A stretch of 30,769 nucleotides of DNA from a virus, in IMG/VR virus record IMGVR_UViG_3300031841_004375, positions 1-30,769 of that record. One strand, written 5' to 3'. The position numbers were made by a program, and so were the translations under genes. Shown here in pieces: positions 19,497-26,380 of this stretch. The notes under the pieces were generated by a model. The model worked only from the letters and a program-made list of their open reading frames with translations. It had not been told where the DNA came from and ran no database searches. The first letter of the stretch is position 1, and each line of letters begins with the position of its first letter.

Positions 19497-21300
19497 GCCA
19501 TACCAAAAGCGGTGCATTGACGCCGCTATTGAGCATTTTTCAAGGTGCGGAGACTCTGCCTGCATAGAAGCGGCTACAGGCTCGGGAAAGAGTATCTTAG
19601 TGTCAAAGATCGCTGAGTACTTGCACAAGACGACTGGCGGTAGGATCTTGTGTACAGCTCCGTCTAAAGAGTTGGTGGAGCAGAACCACAAGAAATATAC
19701 CGCAATCGGCAAAGCAAGTATGTTCTCTGCTAGTGCAGGAAAGCTAAGTACACGACACAGTGTAGTTTTTGGTACGCCAATGACCATTAAGAATCACATT
19801 AAGCGATTCTCGAGCGGCGATTACTGCGCGATTATCATTGATGAGGCTCACACGGCAATGACGCCGACAATGATCCATTGCATCCAAAAGATGCAAGAGG
19901 CCAACCCAAGTCTGGCAATATTGGGGCTTACCGCAACTCCATACAGGTTGGGGACTGGATACATTTATAATGTGGATGAAAACGGCAAAACTCTCGGTGA
20001 AGATAAGGCTAAAAACCCCTTATTTTTCAAGCTATTATGCAGGATAACAGCAAACGAGCTGATAGATAAAGGCTATTTGACTCCACCAACAACAAGCGTC
20101 AAGGATGGATACGACACCTCAAAGCTTGAAATGAAACGCGGGAAGTATACCGAGGAGTCGTTACAGGAGACGTTTGAGGGGCATGGAAGAAAAACCAGCG
20201 CCATTGTTGAGGATGTGGTTAATAATTCCGCCGGAAGAATGGGCATTATGTTTTTTGGGGCAACAATACAGCATTGTCACGAGATAGCTTCATCCCTTCC
20301 AGCCAATTCATATCGCGTTATCTCTGGAGAGATGAAAAAGTCGCAACGAGAGAAAGCGATAAGCGAATTTAAACAGCAAAAATACCGATACATTATTAAC
20401 CGAGACGTGCTCACAACAGGTTTTGATGCACCTCATGTAGATGTAGTGGCTATCCTCCGAAGGACAGAGAGTGCCGCACTGCTTCAACAGATTATTGGTA
20501 GAGCGCTCCGTCTGCACCCAAATAAAAAGGATGCACTGATTCTAGATTATGCTCAAAACATCGAGTCGCATTTCCCTGACGGCGACATATTCAGTCCATC
20601 CGTCGAAGCTAGGCTAACCAGCAAAGAGTCAGCAACACTTAATGTCACCTGCCCAGATTGCGGCTATGTGAATGAGTTTGCTGCAAGAGACAACCCTGAT
20701 AATTTTGATTACTCCGATGATGGGTATTTTGTTGATGCACTTGGAGAAAAGATTGAAAATCTTCCAAGTCACCATGGCAGACGATGCCAAGGTTATAACC
20801 TTGTTAATGGGCACCATCAACAGTGCGGTAAGCGCTGGATCGGCAAGGAATGCGAAAAGTGCGGCCATGATAACGACATTGCAGCCAGATATTGCAAGAG
20901 TTGCAAGCACGAACTGGTAGACCCAAACGAAAAGCTTGTGATGGAGTTCAGGAAGATAAAAAGAAGTACCACTACGCCTTCCAGCGACAAGGTTTTATCG
21001 TGGAATGCCTGCCTTCATCAAGGCATGAAAAACTTATGCGTAAGAATAGACTGGGTAACTGAATGCAGGAGCTTTTCTATATACTATACTCCAGCAATGA
21101 AGGTTGAGTGGGTTGCGATATGTGAAGCGGTTTATGGTAAGGGTCATATAGCCCCTACAGTTGATATGTTTATGTCTGCATTTCAGCAACACGCAAAAAT
21201 GCCAGATACCATAACAGCTTACCGAAACCCAAAAAATAACTTCTATAGCGCAACAAAATACAATGAGCCACTACTTGAGGAGCCAGATATTGAAATATAA
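19477..21300 (+). CDS. SF2 DEAH-box helicase with zinc-ribbon region
   Basis: A 607-residue protein. Motif I is EAATGSGKS (residues 31-39), motif II IIIDEAH (about 118-124), motif III LTATPYR, motif V TTGFDAPHVD and motif VI QQIIGRALRLHP, which is the RecG/UvrB-like SF2 layout of phage replicative or recombination helicases. After the core there are CPDCGY, then CxxCGH and CKSCKHEL knuckles (residues about 390-490), which probably bind zinc and DNA. The C-terminal ~100 residues resemble the end of other phage SF2 helicases. It probably remodels forks or D-loops with the Sak4-like ATPase. GTATGG gives a poor ribosome site; coupling from the preceding gene is likely. Confidence 0.88.
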   Translation: MEKLNLRPYQKRCIDAAIEHFSRCGDSACIEAATGSGKSILVSKIAEYLHKTTGGRILCTAPSKELVEQNHKKYTAIGKASMFSASAGKLSTRHSVVFGTPMTIKNHIKRFSSGDYCAIIIDEAHTAMTPTMIHCIQKMQEANPSLAILGLTATPYRLGTGYIYNVDENGKTLGEDKAKNPLFFKLLCRITANELIDKGYLTPPTTSVKDGYDTSKLEMKRGKYTEESLQETFEGHGRKTSAIVEDVVNNSAGRMGIMFFGATIQHCHEIASSLPANSYRVISGEMKKSQREKAISEFKQQKYRYIINRDVLTTGFDAPHVDVVAILRRTESAALLQQIIGRALRLHPNKKDALILDYAQNIESHFPDGDIFSPSVEARLTSKESATLNVTCPDCGYVNEFAARDNPDNFDYSDDGYFVDALGEKIENLPSHHGRRCQGYNLVNGHHQQCGKRWIGKECEKCGHDNDIAARYCKSCKHELVDPNEKLVMEFRKIKRSTTTPSSDKVLSWNACLHQGMKNLCVRIDWVTECRSFSIYYTPAMKVEWVAICEAVYGKGHIAPTVDMFMSAFQQHAKMPDTITAYRNPKNNFYSATKYNEPLLEEPDIEI

Positions 21301-21688
21301 AGTATACGGAGATATATCGTTTCGAGATAAAAATTGCCCTCATGAAACGCCTGAGCATATGGCGTTTGTGAACTGGGTAAAAAAGACTCACCCAGTCCAC
21401 TACGACATGCTTATTCATCCGAAAAACGAGGGTGTAAGGACGCATCACCAAGCGGCAAAGGACAGGGCTTTAGGCAGCTTAAATGCTGGCGCTAGTGACA
21501 TAATAATACTTGGCAAGACTCCGTTTGTCTGTGAGTTGAAGCGCAAAGATAAAACGCTCTCAAGATTGTCAGATAAACAGAAATCCTTTTTAAATCAAGC
21601 AGTTGAATGCGGTTGTTTTGCTTGTGTAGCATATGGTGCAGAGGCAGTTATTGAGGCTTTCGAGGATTGGCTTGAAGAATGCAATTAG
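21290..21688 (+). CDS. VRR-NUC-like nuclease
   Basis: I start it at TTG 21290, because GAGGAG lies 7 bases upstream and it overlaps the helicase stop. ATG 21263 in the same frame has no ribosome site. The product is 132 residues. NAGASDIIILGKTPFVCELKRKDKTLSRLSDKQKSFLNQAVECGCFACVAYG fits the PD-(D/E)XK-type VRR-NUC motif (G-x-x-D ... E-x-K ... Q-x6-[AL]-x2-G), and HPKNEG-x-R-T lies upstream. VRR-NUC enzymes cut branched DNA. A role as Holliday-junction or flap nuclease of the recombination operon is inferred. Confidence 0.7.
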   Translation: MKYKVYGDISFRDKNCPHETPEHMAFVNWVKKTHPVHYDMLIHPKNEGVRTHHQAAKDRALGSLNAGASDIIILGKTPFVCELKRKDKTLSRLSDKQKSFLNQAVECGCFACVAYGAEAVIEAFEDWLEECN

Positions 21689-21870
21689 AAAAAAGGCCTA
21701 GGCACTACGCATTAGAAATATGTAAACTCAAAACGAAAGAGGAGCGCCTAGAGGCGCTTTTTTTGGTTCCTGAGCACCTAAGAGAAATGACTAAAGTTCA
21801 CGTTATTAACACTTTTGCCTTGAATGCTCAGAGACTGGTAAAATACAACCTTCAACCACGATTCAGGTAG
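21679..21870 (+). CDS. Small protein with an embedded terminator (63 aa)
   Basis: Starts at ATG 21679 within the nuclease gene (10-base overlap). The segment TKEERLEALFLVPEHLREMTKVHVINTFA resembles a short helical unit found in small phage proteins next to replication genes (R-x-E-x-R-x-EAL-x2-VPE-x-LR-x2-V-x-x-H-V). The DNA coding for RLEALF folds into an intrinsic terminator (21743-21764), so a fraction of the operon's transcripts would stop inside the gene. The function is unknown. Confidence 0.6.
   Translation: MQLEKRPRHYALEICKLKTKEERLEALFLVPEHLREMTKVHVINTFALNAQRLVKYNLQPRFR
21743..21764 (+). terminator. Intrinsic terminator inside a coding sequence
   Basis: AGCGCC-TAGA-GGCGCT is a perfect 6-bp GC stem with a 4-base loop, and the following bases make a run of seven T. 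It lies about 22 codons into the 21679-21870 gene and near the end of the replication operon, separating it from the membrane-protein genes. Confidence 0.75.
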
Positions 21871-21876
21871 ATCGAT

Positions 21877-21978
21877 ATGTACGGACAAAGACCCAAGCCA
21901 AAGCCCAAGACAACCAAGAAAAAGGCTACTACGGCCATCAAGAAAAAGCCAAGAAACAAGAATGGTAGCAAGAGGTGA
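21877..21978 (+). CDS. Very small basic protein (33 aa)
   Basis: ATG 21877 with AGGT upstream; 33 codons. About half the residues are Lys, Arg or Pro (RPKPKPKTTKKKATTAIKKK). The stop overlaps the GTG of the next gene. Similar lysine-rich miniproteins occur in podovirus genomes next to lysis genes, but their role is not known. It could bind DNA or RNA, or the acidic head of another protein. Confidence 0.5.
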   Translation: MYGQRPKPKPKTTKKKATTAIKKKPRNKNGSKR

Positions 21979-22403
21979 TATCTTTTGTTCTTCTTTGTAT
22001 TGCTGGGCTACTTATTAGCATGGCGTGCAAAATTAATGCTTCAGTAATATTTTTTGGTGCCGCCTTAGCTTGGTTGGCTGTATCGCCAATGGCGCCACTA
22101 TCCATATACTTTCACCTTTCTGGCATAGTATCAACAATATCAATCACATTCATGTCGTTCTATCCGTCAAAAGCGGCTGAGCGTTTGGTGTGGTGTTCTT
22201 TAGCTTGCGTTGTTCTTAATGCCATAGATTTTACCTTATACCATTCAGGTAGCCAGTTATTCGCCTATACCCCCTTGGCGTTCTTTTCTGTCTATGTTGC
22301 GGCTCTACTCATTACCATTGAGGAATGCAGAAATGCAGGAGGTTATTGGAATCGGCTTAGTTTTCTTTCTTCTAATATTTTGGCTAGGGTTGCGGGAAGG
22401 TAG
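21975..22403 (+). CDS. Polytopic membrane protein (142 aa)
   Basis: Starts at GTG 21975, overlapping the previous stop (GTGA). The protein has about four hydrophobic helices: residues about 3-17, 22-40, 45-62 and 65-115, the last probably containing two. This is typical of a small inner-membrane protein with a short cytoplasmic tail. The family is not recognised. Being the first gene of a run of three membrane-protein genes, it may belong to the lysis cassette as a holin or holin regulator, but no lysis motif can be pointed to. Confidence 0.6.
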   Translation: MISFVLLCIAGLLISMACKINASVIFFGAALAWLAVSPMAPLSIYFHLSGIVSTISITFMSFYPSKAAERLVWCSLACVVLNAIDFTLYHSGSQLFAYTPLAFFSVYVAALLITIEECRNAGGYWNRLSFLSSNILARVAGR

Positions 22404-22455
22404 GCGATGCTCAAAACATTACTGCCAACATCGACAACAGCGGGAGCGACTGTAA
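22333..22455 (+). CDS. Nested small membrane protein (40 aa), possible
   Basis: A reading frame inside the end of the 21975-22403 gene and the start of the 22407-22622 gene, in a third frame. It has an AGGA ribosome site 8 bases before the ATG. Residues 5-19 (IGIGLVFFLLIFWLG) form one membrane helix, followed by a strongly basic, Cys/His-containing tail. Nested lysis genes of this type are known (spanin Rz1 within Rz), but there is no lipobox here. It may be fortuitous. Confidence 0.35.
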   Translation: MQEVIGIGLVFFLLIFWLGLREGRRCSKHYCQHRQQRERL

Positions 22456-22622
22456 TCGCTTACATAAGTGATATAGGTTCAGCAATTAGCATTCTAATCG
22501 GTCTTGTTGCTGGAGTATTTACTATAAAGTTTATGCGCCTCAGAAATGAGAAAATAAAGTTAGAGAGTGAAAAGCTTAGGCGGGAGATTGAAGCAATGGG
22601 GGAGAGCCCTACAGAAAAGTAG
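22407..22622 (+). CDS. Holin-like membrane protein (71 aa)
   Basis: ATG 22407 follows GGAAGGTAGG. Residues about 12-27 are moderately hydrophobic and about 28-44 (ISILIGLVAGVFTIKFM) strongly so. The tail (RLRNEKIKLESEKLRREIEAMGESPTEK) is highly charged and helical. One or two membrane helices with a charged cytoplasmic C-terminus is the form of small class II/III phage holins. It would time lysis by permeabilising the inner membrane. The neighbouring 3TM-type holin gene suggests a holin/antiholin pair. Confidence 0.55.
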   Translation: MLKTLLPTSTTAGATVIAYISDIGSAISILIGLVAGVFTIKFMRLRNEKIKLESEKLRREIEAMGESPTEK

Positions 22623-22634
22623 GGCAATAGACAG

Positions 22635-22826
22635 CTAGAAGTCTGGGTAATCCTGTTCAAATGCTTTTCTTGCTTCCCGCTCCATACATTCCTCGGCCTC
22701 TTGATCGCAGTTTGATATAAACCTATTCATGAACTCCTTAGACGTCTCGATATTGTGATTTGTGACCATGTTGTATCTTTCAATCGCTACTTTTGAAATA
22801 AAGAAAGCCTGATTTAAAATTCCCAT
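22635..22826 (-). CDS. Small antisense-oriented protein (63 aa)
   Basis: A leftward gene in the gap between two rightward holin-like genes. ATG 22826 has AGAGGA 8 bases upstream. The product begins with a short hydrophobic-helical part (NQAFFISKVAIERYN) and ends acidic (DQEAEECMEREARKAFEQDYPDF). The family is not recognised. No promoter is obvious, but its ribosome site occupies the region where the 22842 gene's own would be expected. It is oriented against the lysis transcript, so translation or antisense RNA could affect lysis timing. Confidence 0.5.
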   Translation of the reverse strand: MGILNQAFFISKVAIERYNMVTNHNIETSKEFMNRFISNCDQEAEECMEREARKAFEQDYPDF

Positions 22827-22841
22827 TACAGTGTTCCTCTT

Positions 22842-23195
22842 ATGAGTGTGTTAAATAAAATATTTCCAGTTTCAAAGTCCGCCGGAAAGATTGTTGACTC
22901 CATCACCAAGGGCGTTGACGAATCCATTCTTACCAAAGAAGAAAAGGCGAACTACCTATTAAAATGGCTTGACGCCTCACTGCCTCACAACACTACCATG
23001 CGCGTTTTGGCTTGGAGTGTTGGAGGTGTATGGATCATATCCTACTTGGCAATGCAGATTGCTGGAATGTCTGGTTATGATGCCCAGTATCAGCTACTTA
23101 AAGATGGCCTTACGCAATTTGTTGAGCCGCATTTTGATACTATCGTGTACGCCTACTTTGGTGTTGCTGTTCTTAGTCGCATCAAGGGAAAGTGA
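22842..23195 (+). CDS. Holin, GTA/3TM-holin-like
   Basis: A 117-residue protein. The N-terminal AGKIVDSITKGVDESILTKEEKANYLLKWLDA resembles the amphipathic start of the 3TM holin family (G-[KR]-x-[IV]-D-x3-x-[IG]-D-x4-T-x-EEK). Membrane helices lie at about residues 55-75 and 97-113. It would form lesions in the inner membrane at lysis. The ATG has no clear ribosome site, because the upstream DNA contains the start and ribosome site of the leftward 22635-22826 gene, so translation may depend on the long lysis transcript. Confidence 0.65.
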   Translation: MSVLNKIFPVSKSAGKIVDSITKGVDESILTKEEKANYLLKWLDASLPHNTTMRVLAWSVGGVWIISYLAMQIAGMSGYDAQYQLLKDGLTQFVEPHFDTIVYAYFGVAVLSRIKGK

Positions 23196-23369
23196 TATTG
23201 ATTCTATCGCCGTCTCAATATCGGAAATAGCCCTGCTTACATCTCTTGCCATTGCCTTTCTTGTCATTCGGAGTAAGCACTCCTTGGCCTCAAGTTCTAG
23301 CCAGTCTTCCCAATCGGACGGGTTGGTGCCGTATCGAGTCAAACATACCGTGCTGGCGTATCTGTTCAT
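23094..23369 (-). CDS. Small helical antisense-oriented protein (91 aa)
   Basis: ATG 23369 has GAGAGGAT upstream. The product is mostly helical and charged (DWLELEAKECLLRMTRKAMARDVS, then a coiled-coil-like SRAISDIETAIESISLSLDATKN). It overlaps the 3' 100 bp of the holin gene on the other strand. Its centre (EAKECLLRMTRKAMARD) recalls the EECMEREARKAFEQD of the 22635-22826 protein, a loose similarity. A divergent TATAAT region (around 23405-23425) could drive it. The function is unknown. Confidence 0.45.
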   Translation of the reverse strand: MNRYASTVCLTRYGTNPSDWEDWLELEAKECLLRMTRKAMARDVSRAISDIETAIESISLSLDATKNSNTKVGVHDSIKMRLNKLRKAIFK

Positions 23370-23410
23370 TATTTCATCCTCTCTAGTTGGTTTGTCCTGC
23401 TGCTCACATT

Positions 23411-23475
23411 TATAATAGTGAATATCTAAGATCGCTGCAGTTTATTGGGTGACAAAATTGCTATTTATTTTTTTG
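23411..23475 (+). promoter_or_regulatory. Promoter-leader module, copy A
   Basis: TATAAT at 23411-23416 (with TTGGTT 18 bp upstream), 19 unrelated bases, then TGCAGTTTATTGGGTGACA (23436-23454). Copy B before gp10 has the same box, the same 19-base gap and the same 19-mer with one difference. Here GGGTGA of the 19-mer can pair with TCACCC 25 bases further on. Downstream up to 23613 no gene is seen apart from a possible TTG-started frame of 26 codons. Confidence 0.5.
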
Positions 23476-23613
23476 AATCACCCAGCTACCGAAATTAGAA
23501 AAAAGGGCGCTGAATCACACACGCGATTTATTTTATGACGATATAGTTGAAAGTGTAAGGGTGAGGCGTTTGAGTCGCTTTGCCCGCATCTGACTAAATA
23601 AGGATATTTAATC

Positions 23614-23688
23614 ATGAAACTTAAAGCCCCAATCGTTACAGCAGGCAAGAATAAAGGCGTTTGGATCGTGGCAGTTCCCAGCGCATAA
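23614..23688 (+). CDS. Possible 24-residue peptide gene
   Basis: ATG 23614 with AAGGA about 10 bases upstream encodes MKLKAPIVTAGKNKGVWIVA followed by VPSA and TAA. The peptide is compact, starts right after promoter module A, and is followed by the ribosome site of the 23714 gene. It may be a real miniprotein or a leader peptide that controls the next gene. Confidence 0.4.
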   Translation: MKLKAPIVTAGKNKGVWIVAVPSA

Positions 23689-23713
23689 ACAAACCCAAGC
23701 GAGGAGATTAATA

Positions 23714-24304
23714 ATGCCTATTACTGAAGAAAACGGCAAATTCTTTTGCGACGATCAAGACATTTTAACTGTTCTACATCTCATGAAACATCCTAGATAT
23801 TTAGATGATGTTATGAGGACAGGTTTGTGTCATCAGTTTAAATCTAACTTAATTAAATTATTTAATCATAATTCTTATGATTCCATAGACCGAGATCGAT
23901 TATTTAACGAAAGGTTAGGGTCACTTAATGATTCCTTAGAGAGCATATTTAGCTCATGGCGATATGTTGAATTTAATGAGCATGGTGAATTAGGTTCTTA
24001 TGTTATACCTTTTGACTTCGATAATTTTATTCATGACTTAAATCAAGCTCATAGTTCAGGCATCCTAGACGAAAATAAGGTAATAAGAGAATTGATAGAA
24101 TGTGAAATTTTAAAAATATCAGAGCACGACAGCAAGCTTTCCATTTTCGGCCACCATTTTTATTCAGATAGAGAAGCGGGTTTTGATATTTTTTCTAATT
24201 GTGATGCTGAATTATATAAACATCATGATAGATTCGCATATTTGAAGTTAAGGTTTGATCTTTTGAACCATTTTGAACGTGAAATGAAGAAAGCTTTACG
24301 CTAA
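23714..24304 (+). CDS. Orphan protein, paralog of the 1987-2493 gene
   Basis: A 196-residue protein; ATG 23714 with GAGGAG upstream. Residues about 95-196 align with the 1987-2493 product: IPFDFDNFIHDLNQA, EAGFDIFS, then FAYLKLRFDLLNHFEREM. Its codon use is noticeably more A/T-rich (many TTA, AAT, TTT) than that of the neighbouring tail genes, which suggests separate acquisition. No domain is recognised. A perfect hairpin (ATGGGTGA-GTAA-TCACCCAT, 24310-24329) follows the stop. Finding two divergent copies in one phage suggests a selected accessory function. Confidence 0.65.
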   Translation: MPITEENGKFFCDDQDILTVLHLMKHPRYLDDVMRTGLCHQFKSNLIKLFNHNSYDSIDRDRLFNERLGSLNDSLESIFSSWRYVEFNEHGELGSYVIPFDFDNFIHDLNQAHSSGILDENKVIRELIECEILKISEHDSKLSIFGHHFYSDREAGFDIFSNCDAELYKHHDRFAYLKLRFDLLNHFEREMKKALR

Positions 24305-24309
24305 ATTAA

Positions 24310-24329
24310 TATGGGTGAGTAATCACCCA
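24310..24329. terminator. Stem-loop after the orphan paralog
   Basis: ATGGGTGA-GTAA-TCACCCAT, a perfect 8-bp stem 5 bases after the stop; only TTT follows, so termination may be partial. A second hairpin (GCTGCATA with TATGAGCAGC, 24372-24395) lies in the gap before gp10. The GGGTGA/TCACCC words recur in promoter module A. Confidence 0.5.
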
Positions 24330-24454
24330 TTTAGCCCAGTCAAAACAGCCTATTCATGCTGCGGGAGTTGAGCTGCATATGTTTGTATGAGCAGCGCTTT
24401 CGCACCTCTCTATTTCTCATAACCCCCTCACTGGCCTACCGTTCTTCCTGCAAT

Positions 24455-24500
24455 TATAATGAGCGTAATTTTATATTATTGCAGCTTATTGGGTGACAGG
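24455..24500 (+). promoter_or_regulatory. Promoter-leader module, copy B (gp10 promoter)
   Basis: TATAAT at 24455-24460, 19 bases, then TGCAGCTTATTGGGTGACA (24480-24498), directly followed by GG and the ATG of the gp10-like gene, so the end of the conserved 19-mer (GGGTGA) acts as or overlaps the ribosome site. No clear -35 is seen, as in many phage late promoters that need an activator. Confidence 0.55.
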
Positions 24501-25871
24501 ATGATTGTTGATTTGGTGTCAGGAGATAAGAGGGGCGACGATAACGACTTTCGTGACGCAATGCCTCTCAATATGTATGCAGTGCTAAAGAGGATGTTTC
24601 AATCCGAGGCGTACATGCAACAGGAATACGGACTAGATCAATTCGCCAGTGTTGATGGGGAGAGCTTGTGTCGTGGCGCCATCTACAATCGTAGAATGAA
24701 TAAGCATTACGCCGTTGTCGGTTCTGGATTTTTCGAGATAAGCTCTAATGGCGTAGCCACGAGACTCGGTACTGTTGCAGGTGTTGAGCAAGTATCAATG
24801 CCGTATTCGTTCAATACTCAGGCTATCATAGCTGGCGGCAACTACTATCTGTATGATGATTCTGTTGGGTTCCGCCAAATTGTTGACGAAGAACTAGGAA
24901 ATCCTATTGATGGTATATGGATAGGTGGATATTACGTATTCACCGATGGCGAAAACATATATCACACCGACATCACCAACGAGGAGGAAATAAGTCCATT
25001 CAGTTTTGCTACCTCCGAGTACTCGCCAGACCCAACATTGGCACTACAAAAGACCGACGATAACAAGCTAATGGTTCTGGATAGAGAGTCAATTAGCTAC
25101 TTTCAGCCGTCAGGGGGATCGGAGTTTGCCTTTGATTATCTGCAGTCAAACACGCTAAAACTTGGTGTCGTGTCCTCTCATGCTGTCACCGAGGTTAATG
25201 GGTCGCACTACATTGTTGGTGGCAAAAAGAATGAATCCTTAGCCGTGTATGCAGTATCTTTAGGGCAATATAAGAAGGTTTCTAACCGAGAGATAGAGAA
25301 GGTTTTGGCGGAATTTAGCGAGATAGAATTAAGTGGCATAAGGCTGGAAGGTAGAACCATCGAAGGGCAAGCCACGCTAATTATACATCTTCCAGCAAAG
25401 ACACTAGCTTGCAATCTAGGCCTTCCAGCAAGTGTGGCTTGGTATCGTCTTGGCAGTGGTCGAAATGAAAATTACCAAGCCATTAATGGCGTATTCAATG
25501 GTGACAAGTGGGTCTATGGGAATAAAAACAATGGCACATTCGCATCAATAAACACCTCGCAATGTCTACAATATGGTGAACGCGCTCAGTGGGAAATATT
25601 TACGCCGCTAATCAAAATGCCAGCACAGGCCATAAACAAGCTGGAAGCAGAAACCATAGCTGGAATAAATGATGACGACACGGTATTTGTCTCCCTAGGG
25701 CGGGATGGGCTTACATTTGGCAAAGAAGTGAGAATGTCATATGGCGACTTTGGGGAATACGACAAGAGGTTTATTCTACGAAGGCTTGGCTACATCAGAA
25801 ACTGGTTCACCATACGGATGCGCGGCTACACCGCATCAAAAATGACGTTTTGCAGACTGGACTTAACTTAA
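24501..25871 (+). CDS. P22 gp10-like packaged-DNA stabilisation (tail accessory) protein
   Basis: A 456-residue protein (P22 gp10 is 472). ATG 24501 is preceded by GGGTGACAGG; an earlier Met in frame would lie within the promoter. Similarity to gp10 is spread along the protein: MPLNMYAVLKRMF near the start, SYFQPSGGSEFAFDYLQSNTL mid-way (gp10 has IEYFSLTGATT), LIIHLPAKTL near residue 310 (gp10 LLIIHLPRHVL), WEIFTPLIK, and the closing FGKEVRMSYGDFGEYDKRFILRRLGYIR. It forms a hexameric ring closing the tail channel below portal and gp4. The stop overlaps the next start (TAATG). Confidence 0.9.
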   Translation: MIVDLVSGDKRGDDNDFRDAMPLNMYAVLKRMFQSEAYMQQEYGLDQFASVDGESLCRGAIYNRRMNKHYAVVGSGFFEISSNGVATRLGTVAGVEQVSMPYSFNTQAIIAGGNYYLYDDSVGFRQIVDEELGNPIDGIWIGGYYVFTDGENIYHTDITNEEEISPFSFATSEYSPDPTLALQKTDDNKLMVLDRESISYFQPSGGSEFAFDYLQSNTLKLGVVSSHAVTEVNGSHYIVGGKKNESLAVYAVSLGQYKKVSNREIEKVLAEFSEIELSGIRLEGRTIEGQATLIIHLPAKTLACNLGLPASVAWYRLGSGRNENYQAINGVFNGDKWVYGNKNNGTFASINTSQCLQYGERAQWEIFTPLIKMPAQAINKLEAETIAGINDDDTVFVSLGRDGLTFGKEVRMSYGDFGEYDKRFILRRLGYIRNWFTIRMRGYTASKMTFCRLDLT

Positions 25872-26380
25872 TGGCAACAGTTACTAGATACCGATTTTCT
25901 ACCCAAGAGCTAAGAACCCTTACAGGGTGGCCTCAGCGCGTCGTTGATGATTACACACAGGCTCAGGACGAGGCGGTGGGCTTTGAAGAAGAAATAGAAA
26001 CAATTCAATTTGAAATTGATCAATTGCAGTCAGACGTTCTAGATATTAATAATGAAATCAACACAATAAATACAACTATTGATGCCATTCAAGTTGAAGT
26101 TGATCAAAATGCCAGCGACATACAGCAAAACACAGATGCGATAGCCGACTTGGAATCTGGTGAGGATGCGTCCATAGCGCTACTGTTAGCCAGAAAGGCA
26201 TTAAGCCTTTTCGACTCGATTACTGAGAATGAGATGGAAGACCCAAGGATTCAGGTTCTTTTTCAGTTGCTGGAAGGGGTTAAGGATTCAAGTGAGGATA
26301 ATGCGGCGCTAGCTGCTATGGTAGCCAGCCAGCAAAAGAGAATATCTATCCTTGAGGATCTTGTGGCGTCTCTTGTTTGA
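25871..26380 (+). CDS. Coiled-coil tail protein, tail-needle (gp26-like) candidate
   Basis: A 169-residue protein. The N-terminus MATVTRYRFSTQELRTLTGWP is compact. Residues about 40-100 are a long coiled coil with heptads of Ile/Leu/Val and many Asn/Gln (IDQLQSDVLDINNEINTINTTIDAIQVEV), and the end is a short helix (QKRISILEDLVASLV). The place directly after gp10, the trimeric-coil form and the ALED-like ending resemble the P22 tail needle gp26, although it is shorter (P22 233 residues) and no sequence block is decisive. Needles plug the channel and pierce the host envelope. It overlaps the convergent DUF3310 gene by 35 bp. Confidence 0.55.
   Translation: MATVTRYRFSTQELRTLTGWPQRVVDDYTQAQDEAVGFEEEIETIQFEIDQLQSDVLDINNEINTINTTIDAIQVEVDQNASDIQQNTDAIADLESGEDASIALLLARKALSLFDSITENEMEDPRIQVLFQLLEGVKDSSEDNAALAAMVASQQKRISILEDLVASLV

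Larger units (their letters stand above)
1663..26276. repeat. Dispersed octamer GCTGGAAG, about 22 copies
   Basis: The octamer or its complement starts at 1663, 1995, 5615, 7738, 7913, 8827, 9675, 10770, 14788, 16301, 16842, 18873, 25343, 25640 and 26269 (plus strand) and at 12024, 12992, 14532, 20296, 20978, 25389 and 25422 (minus strand). About one copy is expected in this length. Copies with another eighth base are much rarer (about eight). It lies in all reading frames, in sense and antisense, and in non-coding DNA (9675, 12024), so it is a DNA-level signal. The ninth base is usually A or G and the preceding bases are often T-rich. Confidence 0.85.

Noticed and set aside
1663-26276. GCTGGAAG as an RNA target of the phage CsrA (it contains GGA)
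   Set aside because: The copies are about evenly sense and antisense to transcription (about 10 versus 12), which does not suit an RNA signal.
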